A stretch of DNA of 64,000 bases from Nothopassalora personata (lineage: Eukaryota > Ascomycota > Dothideomycetes > Mycosphaerellales > Mycosphaerellaceae): NCBI GenBank assembly GCA_033816765.1, contig CM066288.1, forward strand, positions 1,922,001 through 1,986,000. The letters run 5' to 3'. Below are positions 1 through 13,900 of this stretch, piece by piece. The translations under genes and the position numbers were made by a program. The notes under the pieces are model-generated. The model saw only the letters and a list, made by a program, of their open reading frames with translations, was not told where the DNA came from and searched no databases. Each line of letters starts with the position of its first letter. Position 1 is the first letter of the stretch.

Positions 1-186
1 CGTACTACGCCGCAATATATTCGATTTACGGTTCGAATAGCGAGCGTTGCTCGCATCTTTTAAGGAGTTTTTACGTCCGGGGTACGACGGGGCTTTTCTC
101 CTTCTCTCAAATTTTGGTCTCGTTCTCGAGACCCGTGTTGCATAGTCTTTGACTCAAATAGCACGTTAATGGAATAATCAATCAAT

Positions 187-249
187 CTTAGCAGCTACTA
201 CCTTAGGTTTAATTAGGCTACAGCGCCGGTATACGCTTAGATTGTAACA
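187..249 (-). repeat. Left LTR remnant of the copia element
   Basis: About 63 bp matches 7148-7210 in direct orientation, and most differences are transitions (A/G, T/C), as expected from RIP. On the minus strand it starts TGTTAC and directly follows a purine tract, which fits the start of the 3' LTR. Similarity fades further left, so the full LTR length is unresolved. Confidence 0.6.
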
Positions 250-3200
250 CACCCCCTTAGCTTGTGCGGCTTGTAGGTAAATAAGCTAATCGTATATAAT
301 CGCGTACACCCTATCTATTACCTATTACCCTACCTACCCACCTCATAACGTTAGGCTTCGTTACTACGTGCTTGTTAGAGCTCCATTATAAGCTACATAG
401 TAGGGCGCTAAGTTAGCGTTTTAGGTAAGGCTATTGTCCTAGCCTTACATCCCCATTTATAATCTTACTAAGTCCCTCATACTATAGTTAACCTATATAA
501 TAGGTTCTGAACGATGTGAATCTTATCCGGTGGGGTGGCTAAGCTGTTCTTATAGTACTAAACGGTAAGGCGTGCTATCTCCCTATATTTTAACGGACAT
601 GTAAGGTTATAGGTTCGAGTCCTAGGGGTTATTATATCTGCTGAATTTATTGCTTAGCCTATCGTCCGCTTCAATGTCCGCTCTATTATTCTTAATTAAA
701 ATCCTAGGTATTATAGTACGCTATTACTTCGGCAATTAGGGTGCCTTACTACTATCTAGTGACCGCGCACATGTGACTTCGGTTACGGTCTTAGAGAACT
801 CCGCTTCCTACCTTAGGTAGAGATTATTATTTAGCTACGTCCTAGTAGGAACTCTTTTGCCTAATAAAAGGTCTTTATAGCTTATAAAGGCCTTATCTTT
901 TTACTTAGGGTAAGGGTAATTCTAGCGACGGTAGTACTGTAGGTACTACACGCCTAGCGGGTAGAGATGCTGTCTTTAAGTAAGGTAAGGACGATAATAG
1001 AGGCATCGATAATGTCATAACGATCGTTATGATATAGTAACGGAGGTAGTAATAGTAATACTACTAGCAGCGAGGTTAATAGTGTTTCGGCGCCTATGAT
1101 TAGCTACGCCGTTATAGGTGCTTATACGCTACACCGCTACTAGTAATAGGGGCGTTTCCGGTCCTTTTACTATAGGCTAATAGGAGTCCGAGAAACACCT
1201 AGTACTAATAGTACTAGGGTAGCGCCGGTAAATAGTAGACGCTTACTCTAGCGGTAGCGGCGCTAGCGGCGCTAGGCGGTAGTGCGGAGCCGATAGAGGA
1301 GACAGTAGTACCGAACATACTATATAGCCTCTACCGGTCTATGTTAGTTAAAGAAAGAGGAAGGGTTTAGAACTGAAGAGGTGTTTTTATATAGTCCTAC
1401 TACTGGTTCCTTCCTATTTTAGCATAAAAAGGATAAAAGGGAAGTTGCATCTATCCGAATGCGGAAGGAGAGGCATAATGGAAGCAGCGCTTAGTAGTAG
1501 CTAATTACTATATCGTGCATACTATAATACGCCGAGAAGAGGAGTCCTATAGTTAAAGCCTAGTGCTAGTAACTGTCGAGAAGAGCTACTAGTATAGTAG
1601 GCCTACGCATCTTAAGCGTTATTATTACCTCCTAAGATAATGCGGCTAGTGTTAGCATCTATAGTAGGCGCTAAGGAGCGTGGATCTACGCCTTCCTTAG
1701 CTATGTTAAGTAGCTTTACGAAGTGCTTGTACTTTTATAGTAGTAGTAGCTTAGTAAGCCTATCTATAGGTATGTCGTTAGTGTTAAGATACCAAATCTC
1801 GATATCTCCTCGTTAGTCTCTCTAGCGGAGCTAATGGTAATGGATGTTAATATAGCGTAGCTTAATGTTAAGCTTTTGCCCTTACTAGTTAATAAGTCGA
1901 ATAGTCTAGGTATTATTATAGTATAGGTGTGTGCACTAGTTAAACTCGAGATAGATCTCGGCGAAGATGCGTTCCTACTAGATTAGCTCTAATGCCGCTT
2001 ATAATAGGCTAAGGAGTTTGGCTTCGGTTAAGGACTTAGTAACAGTAATCTACTTAGAGGCTTTATAATCGACTAGTCCGCCAAACAGCATAAAGATCCA
2101 TCCGCTAGAGCTAGTCCTATCGACGTTTATGCCGTAGGAGGCATCTAATGCGCTAAAGAATTCATGGTTCTTACCGAGATGTTTAGGCTAACTATATAGG
2201 CTAGTAATGTGCTTACTAGCGCTATATATAAGGTAGAGGTTCTTAGTCTCTAGGAGGTAGCGTAAGCACTGATCCGCAAGCTTTAGATGTGTGTCCGTTA
2301 GCTTAGTTAGGTACTACGAGAGCATAGATAGGGAAAAGGCGATGTCTAGGCGTGTGTACGTTACTACGAAGTTTAGAGACCTAATGCGTTATTAGTACGT
2401 AAGGATCTTTATAGCGTCTACGACGTGACCCTCGGGCACCGTCCAGTCGAGGTGTTAATCCACTAGCACATTAGTCTTACGTGCGCTAGTGGATATACTA
2501 AACTTAGCGGCGAGCTTCTCTATGTAGTCCTCTTATAAGAGCTATAGTAGTCTCTTTTACCGGTCTCGTATTACCTTAATTCCTAAGAACTAGGTTAGAT
2601 CTCCGAGCTCGTACATCTCGTATGCGTTAAGAAGCTGTTACTTAATGTGTGCCGTATAGGCCTTATTCTTACGATAGTAGAGCATAACTAGGTCGTCCAC
2701 GTAGAAGAAGAACATAACCTTATCGTTATAATAGATGCACTTAGAGTCTAATAGGGGAACTAGGCCTAAAGAGGAGAGCGTTATAGTAAGGGAGTTGTAC
2801 TAAAGGAGAGGGGATTCCTTAAGTCCGTAGAGAGCCTTAACTAGTTTAAGAGTATAGCTAGATCTATCCAATGGTCGGTCGATTCTAGGAGGTAGTTATA
2901 GGTACATAGTGTACGGCAGGTCCGAATTTAGAAAGACATTCACAACATTAAACTGTTCAGCTTCTAGGTCGAAGCTCGCGGCTATAGTACAGTAGAGGCG
3001 GAACATGCTTACTAGTAGTGTAGCGGCGTATATATCTAAGTGTGTGCCCTATAGATCGCCTCTTACGTATAGCCGGGCCTTAAAGCTCTTTAGTATACTA
3101 TACTTATCTAGCTTATACTTGTACACCTACTTTAGCGGCAGTAGTGGCTAAAGTCCCTCCTCTTCTTACTAAGCATTATGATCCTTCTCTTACTAAGTTG

Positions 3201-6200
3201 CCTATTTGAATATGCTAGTAGAGATTGCCTTAGTAAACTCCTTAGCTATAGCTTTACGCTATTATTAGGCGAAGCGGTGCTTTATAGCGGCACGGTAGTT
3301 TAGAGGTTCGGGCGGAAGGTTATCGCGGTGCATCGACGTAATAGTGTTAATACGGCGTGGAGGAGAGAAGTCGCGTATACGTTCAGATCGAAGGACATCG
3401 TGGTACTTACGGCCTAGATAACGAGGTCTCTAGCGGATGCCCGCCATCTAGCTAATAATAACGTTAGTAACCATAATATTGTGTAGAGCATAGTAGAAGT
3501 AGGCCGTTCTAAGTCTCTTACCGGATCCGGTAAGGGCGTAATTAGTGTTAGCGGAAAAGTCATCTATTTAGCTAAGTTCTTCGAAGGGGATTATAGGCGG
3601 AGCGGTAGCGACATTTGAAGTCGTCGAAGCATCTACTATAAGCTCCTTACGATCTTCCTCTATAAGGGCATCCATTAAATGCTATTATAGTGTGTTAATG
3701 TACTATTGTTTAGACGCGTTACTGTTGTTTACCGAGTTGTTGTTATAGTTAGAGTTCTCTATACTCTTATTAGTTGCTAGTTCGACCCCGGATTTAACCT
3801 AGTCTCGTAAAAGTGTAGGGGTTATAGCGTTATTTGTTAATGGCCAATTAAGTAGCTAGAAACTGCTGTCACCTTTAGGTTAGTTAAATGTTACTAGCGC
3901 TCGGTATTGTAGCTAGTATAGTTTATGCCTAAGTAGTAATTGTTAATAGGCGTGTTAACGAGGGTTTTAATAGAGCGGCTGCTATTAAGTCTATTCTTCC
4001 ACCCCCTCGGCCTATGCTGTGTCCTGCTTATAGTAAGCTACATATAGGTCGTAGTACTATTTAGGCTCTTTAGCCGGTTCTACTGTTACGATGTTCTTAA
4101 CAGGGGTTAAGTAACTAGCAGTAAGAATTAATGGGTCGTAGAACGTAGTCTTATTAAAGAGGACGTCCTTTACCCGCATAACCCTATCTTTCGATAGGTC
4201 CTACACCCTATAGATGTTAGTAGAGTCGTAGCCTACAAGGTATCCGATAAGTGCTCGTTCTTTAAGCTTCTTAGTCTTACCTAGTTAAGTAGTACCATGA
4301 ATGTACACGTAGGCTAGGCAGCCGTACACTACTATATAGCCTACATTTAGTACCCTACCTGTTGCTAATTCGAAGGGAGTCTTCTAGCCTTTTAATTGGA
4401 TTAGTGACCGCTAGAGAATGTAGACGGTAGCTGCTATGCATTTATTCTAGAGCTTTTTAGGTAGGCGAGCATAAATGCGGATTGTGCGAGACATCGTAAT
4501 AATGACGCCGCCCGCTCGTTCTACTAGGTCCTAGTTAGACGCGTAGTTAGCAGTGTTATGCCACTCAATTTAATTGTTATTAATGGTTGAGCGGAAGGCT
4601 GTGCCAATAGCTACTTCATTATCGCTATAGAAGTAAATAAACCTGCGCCTAATGAAATTAATAAAGCTAAGTAGGCTATTGAAGCAAGCCAATACTAATA
4701 GTTGGTCCCTATTCTTAATAGTGAATTAAAAGTGCCTATAGGTATCTAAATCGTAGAAATGAACTAGGTAACGATTACTATTGTATACTAGTATGAACTT
4801 AGCTAAATCCATAGCTACGTGCCTATAGGGAGTCATTACCCTAATTAGCTTAGTCCTATTAAATACTTTATGTACCTTAGCTAGGCCACATGCTCTATAA
4901 TGTGTAGTAAGGGGTACCTTAGGTGCATTAGGGTTAATAACTACCCCCTCAACTCTAAACGGAAGCTAGTTAATGCGTTTAGCGCTAATATAGCCGAAGA
5001 TTTAGTGCCACTAGCGGCCTAAGAGCTTACGGTGTTTAATAGGGGTCCTACTAGACGTTACTACACCTTTAGTGCCCCCTATACTATTCATTACTACCAT
5101 AACGGTACGGTCGCCGTTAGAGTCCTAAACAGGCGGTGTTTAGATAGTATCACCCTTACTAATTGTACTAATAAAGTGCGCTGTGCGCTACTTCTTAGTA
5201 ATCTTTAGTAGGATGCTCCTATTATTGCTCGATAGCCATTTATAGACCATCTCTAACTAAGGCGGTGTAACTACCTTAAAGAAGGGGATTGTACTAGTAG
5301 GGCGGTGCAGGTCCATTAATTTCTTATTATTGTAATAGACTGAATTAGTACGTCCGTGCTACTAAAGTCTAGCCGTCTCTATGCGTAAGTAGGAGATAAC
5401 GTTTACATAAAAGCCTAGGTAATAGGCTACATCTAATAGGGTAAATAGTATCCCCTCTATCTTTATGCGAACCTTGCCTAATGCGGTAATAGGGAATGTC
5501 GTAGTTCCGGCTTAGATTAATGATGTAGTTAGGCGCTCTATAATAAATTCTACGCCCTGCTAGTTATAGTAATTAATGACATAGGTGTCCGAGCAGTTGT
5601 CGTATACCTAGCAATCCCTAAAGTTAAAGCTTAATTAGCTTATCGAGCTCGAAAGGACAGTGAGACTAGTAAAGCCGTACGGTACGGCCTTGCCCTTAGC
5701 AATTGCCTTATCTCGTTCCTTATCCGTACGCCTATTACGGTTTAATACGCCTAGTAAGCGTTTACTATTATCGCCTAAGCAGTAATTAATAAAGTGCTTC
5801 TAGTACTTCTTCTACTACTTAGAGCGCTAATCCTTTAATAGACGCTTCTTAGGTTTAACTACATCGCATAAATAGAGGTTCTTATAATAACTCTCCTTAG
5901 GCTCGCCGGTAATGTTCTAGTAGCCGCTTAGCTTATTACTACTCTTATTGTCCTTATTGCTACGGTTACGGCTCTTATCGCCGCGGCTGCGGCTACGCAT
6001 GTTATTATTATTCCTACCAACTATGCCTACTATAGGCGCTAGTAGTAGAGGCTCGTCCTCTACTAAGGGTTCGCCTATGAAGGTTACGAAGACTAATCGA
6101 CCGTTCGTAGTAACTAGGGTAGTGTCGCGTATCCATTCGAGGTATCGCTCGGTAAGCTTACTAAGCGAGAGCTTATTACGCTTCCACTCGTTATATAGTA

Positions 6201-7147
6201 ATGCTCTATAGGTAGGAGTTTTCTACTATATCGTAAGTAGGAAGTGTCGTAGTAGGTCTCCGTACTCGGCATAGTTGTAATCTAGCATCTTAGTCTATAG
6301 CACTAGCTAGTCTAAGTACTAGTCGTTAATCCTTCGGGCTTAGCTCTTCTAAAGCCTATTTAGCTCTAGTGTAAGTTGTCGCTTACGCAGTATGTCGTCT
6401 AGTCTATACTATGTCTTTAGAGCCTAGTACTTGCCTCTAAGAGTGCGTTTCCTATGTATAAGCTCTTAGCCTAGCTCCGTAGTAGTACGGATTAGGTAGG
6501 TAACCAGTTTAGACCTTACTGCGGTAAAGATGTTATACATCCGCTACCTACGCTTAGCGTCCGACTAACGGAGCTTAATAAGCTCTTTATCTACCGCCGT
6601 AGCGTCTTTAGTAGTGTATGCTAATTGGATCTATTCGAACGTTAAGAACACCGGCTCTACTAGCTCGGCAATAGTATCGTTCGGATCTACATACTTCTAG
6701 ATGTTTAGAGACTTAGCGTAGAGCTCTAACTAACGGTTAAACTTGTCCTATTAGTCATAACTCTTAAGAACGATAGTAGCGTGCGGCAAAGCACCGGTAC
6801 TACCGGGTGTCTCGGTAGTCGCTATAACGGTATTAATAGGCCTAATGAAAAATCCTATAGGTCTACTGAGGTTACTGCACTGCTGTGCAATAGTTATTAA
6901 TAGGATAATGATGGATCCCACTGGTTTTTGATAACGATGCAAAATCTGCTCTAGGGCTTCGTTTTATGTAGCGAACGTTAGTAAGCGCCTATCGGGCTTA
7001 TAACTATTACGTTATAAGTGGTTAGAAGTCATAAAATAGGCTTATAAAGGTGTTTTAAAAGCAGATAGTAGATTGTATGTGTCTAAGCTAGAATTGAAGG
7101 GGCTGTTTATAAAAAGGCTGTAGGTAACCAATTAATGTCACCTAATT

Positions 7148-7210
7148 CTTAGCGGCTGCTGCCTTAGGTTTAATTAGGCTACAGCGCCGGTGCACGCTTA
7201 GATCGTGACA
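7148..7210 (-). repeat. Right LTR remnant of the copia element
   Basis: This is the direct-repeat partner of 187-249. On the minus strand it begins TGTCACGATC. Immediately to its right the reading frame of a different (gypsy) reverse transcriptase begins, so 7210/7211 is taken as an insertion junction. Confidence 0.6.
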
Positions 7211-10200
7211 TCTCGTAGGTTAATCTTCGTGTACTAGTCTAATCCGGTTAATCTATCTTATGCTTCTTCGATGTTAGGTAGCGGGTATCGGTTCTTAATC
7301 GTGATCTCGTTTAACTTCCTATAGTCCTATACGAGTCGTAACTTCCCGTTTGCTTTTAGAACGAACATACATAGAGTTCCTACACTTAAGGTGGATCTTC
7401 TTATCTATCCTTTAGCTAGCTTCTCCTTTAGCCATTCTCGTAGGGTCTATAGCTCTTTCTTAGACATTTAATATAGGGGTCCCTATAGAGGCTCTTTCCC
7501 TAGCTAAATGTTAATCTTATAATCCTATAGGCGGTACTTAGGTAAGGCGGTTTTGCCTCTCTCCTCTTTAAAGAGTCGCGACCACTTACGATACTCCTTA
7601 GGAATACTTAACTCTAAGATGTTAGTATTCTTCGATAGTGCGTTACTTCTATTACTTCTAGTAACTTCGTAACCCGGCGGCCCTACGCTAGTGTCTATCC
7701 CGGTCGAAGGTGGTTCTTCTATCCTTCTAGTCGGCGTAAGCTATATCTCGTTTAGCTGTTTCCTTACCTTATCTACTAGTAAACGCTACTACTGCGTAGG
7801 CTAAATGTCGATAACGCAATCGTATTCCCTAAATGTAAGTACTCCTCTTCTCTAGTCGATTACTAGATTGTGCTTTCTTAACTAAGGCATACCTAATACT
7901 ATGTCATAACTGGCTATATTAGTAATATCTAAGGTAATATTCTCGTGGTGCTGTTAGATAGCTAGTAGCAATAGTATCGTCTCCTATTCTACGCTAGGTA
8001 ACGATAATCCGTTTACCGCGATTAACTCGTAACCCTATTTCTTCTTTAGGGTAGCTAACCCGTTTCTTCTTACGAAAGACTCGGAGATGAAATTCCCCGC
8101 TACTCCTAAGTCGATTATAACACTAGTCTTATGTCCGTTAACGATTACTTATGTCTAGAAAACTGTGTTTAATATCGATGCGTAAGCCTAAGTATTGCAT
8201 AACTCCCTCCGGTCGCTTATTCCTAGGGAGCTAATCCTTTTCCCGAATAGTATATGGTTTGCTATGCTTCGTGCCTAGAAGCTTCGGCTAGAACCTGTAG
8301 CCCGTTGCCCTATGTCTACACTTGTAGTCTGTTACGTTCCTAGATCTTCTACGATTCTAAGTAGAGAGCCCGTACGTACTATACTGCTGTTTGTAGTTCG
8401 TTCGAGACGAAAGTTCCTACCGGTATTAGATATCCGGTATCCGTTATTCGGCTTCCTATAGGTAGTCGTTCGATAACCGCTTTAGCTAAGTTCTTAGTAT
8501 TGTTTATAGTTAGGTAGCCCTATACTATACCCCTTATTATGTCGAGTGTCTTGTCGAATTCGTTAGGGTTTAGGTATCGTTTCCCTAAGAACTTTAGTAG
8601 GAATTCTTCGTACCTTCGTTAGAGGTAGATAATTAACTTATAGAGTTTCTTTAGCGTATCTACCGTGAATGTGTATACTTCGTTTTCGTCGTCGGTGTCG
8701 CTCTCTTCTTCTTCGGATGAGTCCTCGCTTAACTCCTCCGGTACGTAATCTTCTTCGATAGTATCTAGCTCGTTTGTTTATTGTTCTAGTGCTAGTAACT
8801 AGCGTCCGTCCCATTCTAGATCCTAGTTTTCTTTATTATCGTTATCGAAGTAAGATTCGTCTATGTCCACTTCTTAGAGCTTGTTTTGTCTATGCTAAGC
8901 TCCTAGGGTTCCTACCGGTTGTCGTAGCTAGTACCCTACGCCTAACTTAGCGTCGTAGTGGGTTTAACACGAGTCCTAGTAACAGAATCGCTAGTAAAGG
9001 CTTCCGTAACCGTGTCGAGATTCCTTCTCAATTTTATAGTTAACTCCTCGTACTATTATGCTAAATAATCTAATAGTCTTTAATTATTAGTTATTCGGTA
9101 GTAGTGTATGTTGTTAAACATAGTATCCTCCTCGTCCTTATAAGGGGTCTAGGAGAGGCGTCGCAACCCGGTTACTATCCTTCTCCTCCACTCTCTAGGT
9201 ATAGTTGAATTGTCGGGGTCTAACACTACTCCTAGATTTACCTACCTTTAGTTGCATTATATTAAACTGCTCGCGGCGTACTATATTTTTACCGCGGCAA
9301 TCCCGCGCTATGTAGCCTTCCTTGCTATAGGCATAACATATAAGTTTTCCTTTTCCTTTAAAGGGCTTTCCGTAGCCCCTACTCTTATCGATCTTCCGTC
9401 CTCGTTAGGTAACGTCTAGTTCCATTAGCTATGGTCTATAGTAGGGCTAGCTTTGTCGTGAGAATTCTCCCTTCGCAACGTATCCTCCTAAGGGTCTACG
9501 GTCCGGAGTATATCCTACTATTCCTCCTACTTTAGAGTCGTATCTCTTCTCCTAGTGTCGTTCCTAGAGCTAGTTATCGATGTTGATCGACGCCTTTATT
9601 AGCTCTTCGAGGTTAGTAATCCGTCCCCCGTGTCTTATTAACTCGTCCTTAACGGAGTCTTTAAGTCCACGTCGGAACATAGTCATTAACGCCGTCTAGT
9701 CCCATCCGGTGATTTGTCCGTATTCTTCGAATTTGGCTGTATACTCTAAAGTAGACGTCTTCTACTTTAGGTGTTGAATGATTCGTATAGCCTGTTAGAC
9801 TTCGTTCGAGGTTCTAAAGATTGATTTCATCTTATCTTTAAAGAGAGTGTAGCTCCTAAACATTCTAGTAGGGTCTAATCGTCCTATACCTTTAAGGTAT
9901 TCCTTAAGGTAAGGTTTGATCTAGTTCTACGTACTTCCGCGAAGGTACGTAATAGCGAAGATAGTTCTTTTATCGGCATCGACTAGGTTGAACATGAGAT
10001 ACATATCGATCTAATTGATCTAGTCGTCGAACTTAGCCCTATCTCTATAGAAGAGGTCTAGCTTAGCAGCTTTAACGTCGTTCCTCCTTAGAGTAGGCTC
10101 GTTATCGTTATTAGACTCATCGTCCTTCGTAGTGGTCTATTGTAGTAGCGCACGGCGGATGCTTCCTACTTCGCTAGGGGCGGGTGTTCCCCTACTAGCT

Positions 10201-10460
10201 ACTTAAGTAGCGCTCATCCTAAGGGCGTTTAAAGTGTTATTGTCTCGTTCTAGGGCTAGTCTTAAAAGAGAGATAAGTCAAGTCACGTAGCGGTATTATT
10301 CTTTAGAGAGGCTAAAGTAAGCTAAGCGAAGATAAATGATAGGAATAAGAGTTGTATTCCAATTAGTGAGATAGTAACATAAGTTGAACGCATCGGAACT
10401 ATAAGGGTTTCTTAGCGTTCCTAAATATAAAAGGAAATCATTATTGATCTACTCCAATCT

Positions 10461-10560
10461 ATTAATCTGTTTTATAGATCATATAGAGCAACAGATTAAT
10501 TACTGTTGTACTCTGTTCTAATCTGTTAATCTGCTTTATAGATCATATAGAGCAACAGAT
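10461..10560. repeat. Tandem repeat, 64-bp period, about 1.6 copies
   Basis: A 36-bp block at 10461-10496 recurs at 10525-10560 with two changes (a shared core includes TATAGATCATATAGAGCAAC). It sits where the 5' LTR of the gypsy relic would be. Confidence 0.75.
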
Positions 10561-10780
10561 CACTCTGCAGTAGCTGTGCCTTTCTAGCTGTAGTAGCGCC
10601 TACTTAACTGTAGAGGCTCTAATTGGTCGCTAAGCATTAGCTTAATCTAACCCGTAACACTTTAGAGTGTACTAATACTAGTTATTGCTTAATAGGACCT
10701 TATGACCGTGATTGTTGCTAAATACCTTAGACCTTAAGTGTTTTCGACCTTAGTCGACCTTAACCGTAAACCTTAACCTT

Positions 10781-10872
10781 AAACCTTAACCTTAAGTAAT
10801 AACCTTAACCGTGAACCTTAGACCTTAAACCTTAACCTTAAGTAATAACCTTAACCGTGAACCTTAGACCTT
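10781..10872. repeat. Tandem repeat, 46-bp period, two copies, built of CCTTAA/CCTTAG words
   Basis: Copy one is 10781-10826 and copy two is 10827-10872, identical by eye. Each is made of AACCTTAA, AACCGTGAACC and CCTTAGA words. The surrounding 10,730-10,900 carries further degenerate CCTTAA units, so it looks like minisatellite growth from a short motif. Confidence 0.75.
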
Positions 10873-10949
10873 AAACCGTAATTTTAACCTTATAAACTGG
10901 ATGCTAACACGCTACCGGGTATACACTTAACAACCCCCCTTATTAACTA

Positions 10950-13900
10950 CTAAAATAATGTCTACTAACCACCCTATGTAGGCCTATCCGAGTTGTAGTA
11001 GTATGGAGCGGTACTTACGTAAGCAGGGGTATTTGCCGGTCCCGGGACCGGGAAATTAGGTTACGTAACGAGCAGCGTAGTAGCTAGATAAAATAAGAGG
11101 AGTAGCGGACCCTAAACCCCTATGCCCTCTACTCGAGAGGTATAAATTGAATTGTTACCTTAATACTACGCTTACAATGCTTAGCTACGTAGTATATATC
11201 TTTAATAGCTATACTAGGTCCTACTAGCTTACCTAAATGTCCAATTAAACCTAAATGAAATTAGGGCAAGTTAGACCTAAGGGACCCCCCCCCTCTAAAC
11301 CTAAGGTTAACACAACCCATTAGTCGTTAATACTAGGTAGCTTAATTAAGGCATCGTGCTACCGCGTCGCCGCTTCTATCGTATCTTAAATAAAAGTCTT
11401 TAGATACATACCTTAAGGACAGTTAACGAAGGCCTATTTAAGCTTAAGTAGTAGTTAATCTCCTAGTACGAGGTACGCCCGTTTCTAGCTTATAAGCGGT
11501 ATAACCTATCGTCTATCTCTATCCGGTATCGCCTCTACTAGGTAATAACTGTAGCCTTTAGATGCTATGCGAATGAACGTTTACATAACTATCGACTTAA
11601 TCTCTAGGTCCGGCGGTGTAACATCTAGTTCAATTTCTAGGCTAGCCTTACCCGTTATTCGAAAGGCCCCTACCATTTAGATAAGGGCTCGGTGTTAGAT
11701 CTTATTAAGTAGCTTATGTGTTTACTTTAAGCCCTGTTCGCCTAGTCTATACTATACTAACGCCGCGTACGTAATCAATAGTCTAATGGTTACTAGGTAG
11801 GCCCTTCGAACTATAAGCGGCCCTGCTCCTTTTATTAATTTACACAATACTTAAAGAACTAGTAACCGCTTTTCCGCTTTTCGTTCGAGTTCGGCTCGGT
11901 GCGTATAGAAGTTAAGTCTTTAGTCGAGCGTTACTCTAAGCACTTTAATTGTATCTTATGGTTTAATAGTTGTGCCGTTAAAGATTAGTTCGAAAGCGTT
12001 CTGTTCTCGATTAATAGTAGCTACTTAGGTGCCTAGCGGCTAGAAGTGTATTAACTGAAACTTAGCTAGCGTAAATAGAGCTATATGCTAGTAAGCCTAT
12101 CGTTCGCTAATCGTTGTTACTAGTTCGAGTTTTGCCTTAGTCTCCGCCGCCGTCTTACCTTATGCGAGGATAGTAGCATCGTCTATCTATCCTACTAATG
12201 TGAGGCCTACCCTCGCCGTCTCTTTAAATAAGTCGGTATTAAAGATAATGAAAAGCGGTGGTAATAGCGGTAAGCCTTATAGTATGCCTACTAATATATC
12301 CGCCTCCGGTACTATATAGTCCGGTAGTCGAAGTATAGTGCGTCTACCGCTAAGGAAGCTCGCTATCTAGCTAGCTATGTTACCGCCGAGTCGTTACTTC
12401 TTAAGGTTGTGAATCAATCGTTAGTAGGAGACGTAATCGAAAGCTCCCTTAACATCGAGTACTAGGGTAGAGGCTCTACCTTTATCGTGCTATGTTTACG
12501 CTATTAGTTCGATAAGGCTATGTAACGCTTTATTAACTAAGTATCCTTTACGGCCTCTAAAGTAGCCTTTCGGTAGCACTTAGTTAGTCTTAAAAGCGTA
12601 TTGTAGCCTCTCGGCTATTACGCTCTCTATTACTTTACTAATCGTGTTAAGCAAAGTAATTGGTCGGTATCCTACTGTCGAGTTTACTAGCTTATTTAGC
12701 TTAGGTAAGTAAACTGTTATTAAGGTACGTAGTCGTTATAGGTAGTACTAGTTTAATAGGCTTACGTTAAGTAGCCTTATAAGTTCGATGGCGAATATCG
12801 GTAGATCTAGTAGCGTCTCCTTAGGCGGTGTATCTATCTCTTTATTAAAACCTTTTAGTATAGGTAGCGGCGGTAGTATTAGCGCCGCCGCCTTTAGGAG
12901 TTCCGCCGGGTACCCGTCTAGGCCTAGTACTTTGCTTATAGCTATTCGTTTAATAGCGAGCTGGACCTCGTATATCGTTAGAGCTAGCATTAGTATTAGT
13001 TAAGGGTACTTAAAGTTTAGCGTAATGTCGCTTAAATCGGCCTACCGTTATTAAGGGAAGAATGCTACGTGTAGTAGGTTAGCCTTAGCTACGCTTATAG
13101 TTATAGGTAGTTGTTATCCATTAACGAGCGTTAGTAGGTGTAATCGAGCTAGCTAGCCTTAGTTCTTCTTCCACTTAATAACCCTCTATAGTTTCTTAAG
13201 GTCGCTATCCGTTACTTCTAGCATTTAATAGAAGGTCTTATCCTTCTATTTACGTATATCCTTAGTGTAGTCCTTCGTAGCCTAGACGTATCTCTACTCT
13301 AGTCTCTCGTCCGGTCGTCCTTAGTCGCGGAGTCTTTGCACCTATCTCTTAAGTTGTCGAACCTCCTTTCGTGTATTAGTAAGTGCTTCGGTAAAGCCGG
13401 GCTTAGTTCTCGCTAAATTGTAGCGCGCCGTTAGTACCGCTATTACAATAGCCTCTTTAAGCGCCTCTCGAATCTTATTGAGAGCCTTGTCGATAGATAG
13501 CGGCGTGTCCATTTGTTCTTTAATTGAGAGCTTACCGAGATTCTCTTAGAGTTTTCGTTTATTAATCGATTTCCACTTACGTCGTGTCTCTTCTTCGGGT
13601 TCCTTACTACTATGTAGCACGAACTCGAATAATGATTCGATTAGCCGGTAGTCGGAGTTCCATTCATTACCGCCTCCTACTAATATTTTAGGTGTCTTAA
13701 GGGTCTTCGAGTAGAAGACTAGGTCGATTGTTAATGTGCCTTCGGTAGCCTAATCGAAACGCGTTAGTGTGCCTAGTAGTATAGCTTAGGTAAGGTTATA
13801 GCCCCTCGCTATTCGGTAGAGCGCGTACCCTCTACCGTTTAGCGTACACTCCGGTGCCTATGCCCGGTAATGTACGTTAAAGTTACCTAGTAGTACTATG

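Larger units (their letters stand above)
1..7210 (-). mobile_element. Ty1/copia retrotransposon relic, RIP-mutated
   Basis: Read on the minus strand this is a degenerate Gag-Pol polyprotein running right to left. The likely Gag start ATG is at 6942-6940, and the frame continues below 6751 through many TAG/TAA codons at positions where Gln (CAG/CAA) or Trp (TGG) fits. The reverse transcriptase active site is clear at about 2671-2725 on the minus strand: FFFYVDDLVMLYYRKNK, with the YVDD box of copia RT. Integrase should lie at about 4,000-5,000 and RNase H at about 1,600-2,100 from domain order, but I could not read those reliably. A purine-rich stretch (minus-strand AAGGGGGTG) abuts the inner edge of the left terminal repeat, as a polypurine tract should. 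The element is certainly inactive. The left end may lie outside the window. Confidence 0.85.
7211..10920 (-). mobile_element. Ty3/gypsy retrotransposon, 5' part, RIP-mutated
   Basis: On the minus strand a Gag frame starts at about 10217 (MSAT) and contains the retrotransposon Gag signature YLRGS..NW (stops at Gln/Trp sites ignored) at about 9,900-9,960. A decayed CCHC zinc knuckle lies at about 9,281-9,340, with the form CYAYSKEGYIARDCRGK, where one Cys and the His appear mutated to Tyr. The N-terminal palm of a gypsy reverse transcriptase is read at about 7,211-7,320 (NEITIKNRYPLPNIEEA, then TKINLR), with TAA/TAG where Gln codons belong. The frame ends at the copia LTR, so the rest of RT, RNase H and integrase is missing here. 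The 5' LTR should lie within about 10,250-10,920, where tandem repeats occur, but its edges are not resolved. Confidence 0.8.

Noticed and set aside
520..640. tRNA-like B box (GGTTCGAGTCC) at about 613 with an A-box-like word upstream, suggesting a tRNA or SINE
   Set aside because: No acceptor stem pairing could be built and the A-to-B spacing is awkward; it lies in RIP-mutated repeat DNA, so no tRNA or SINE is called.
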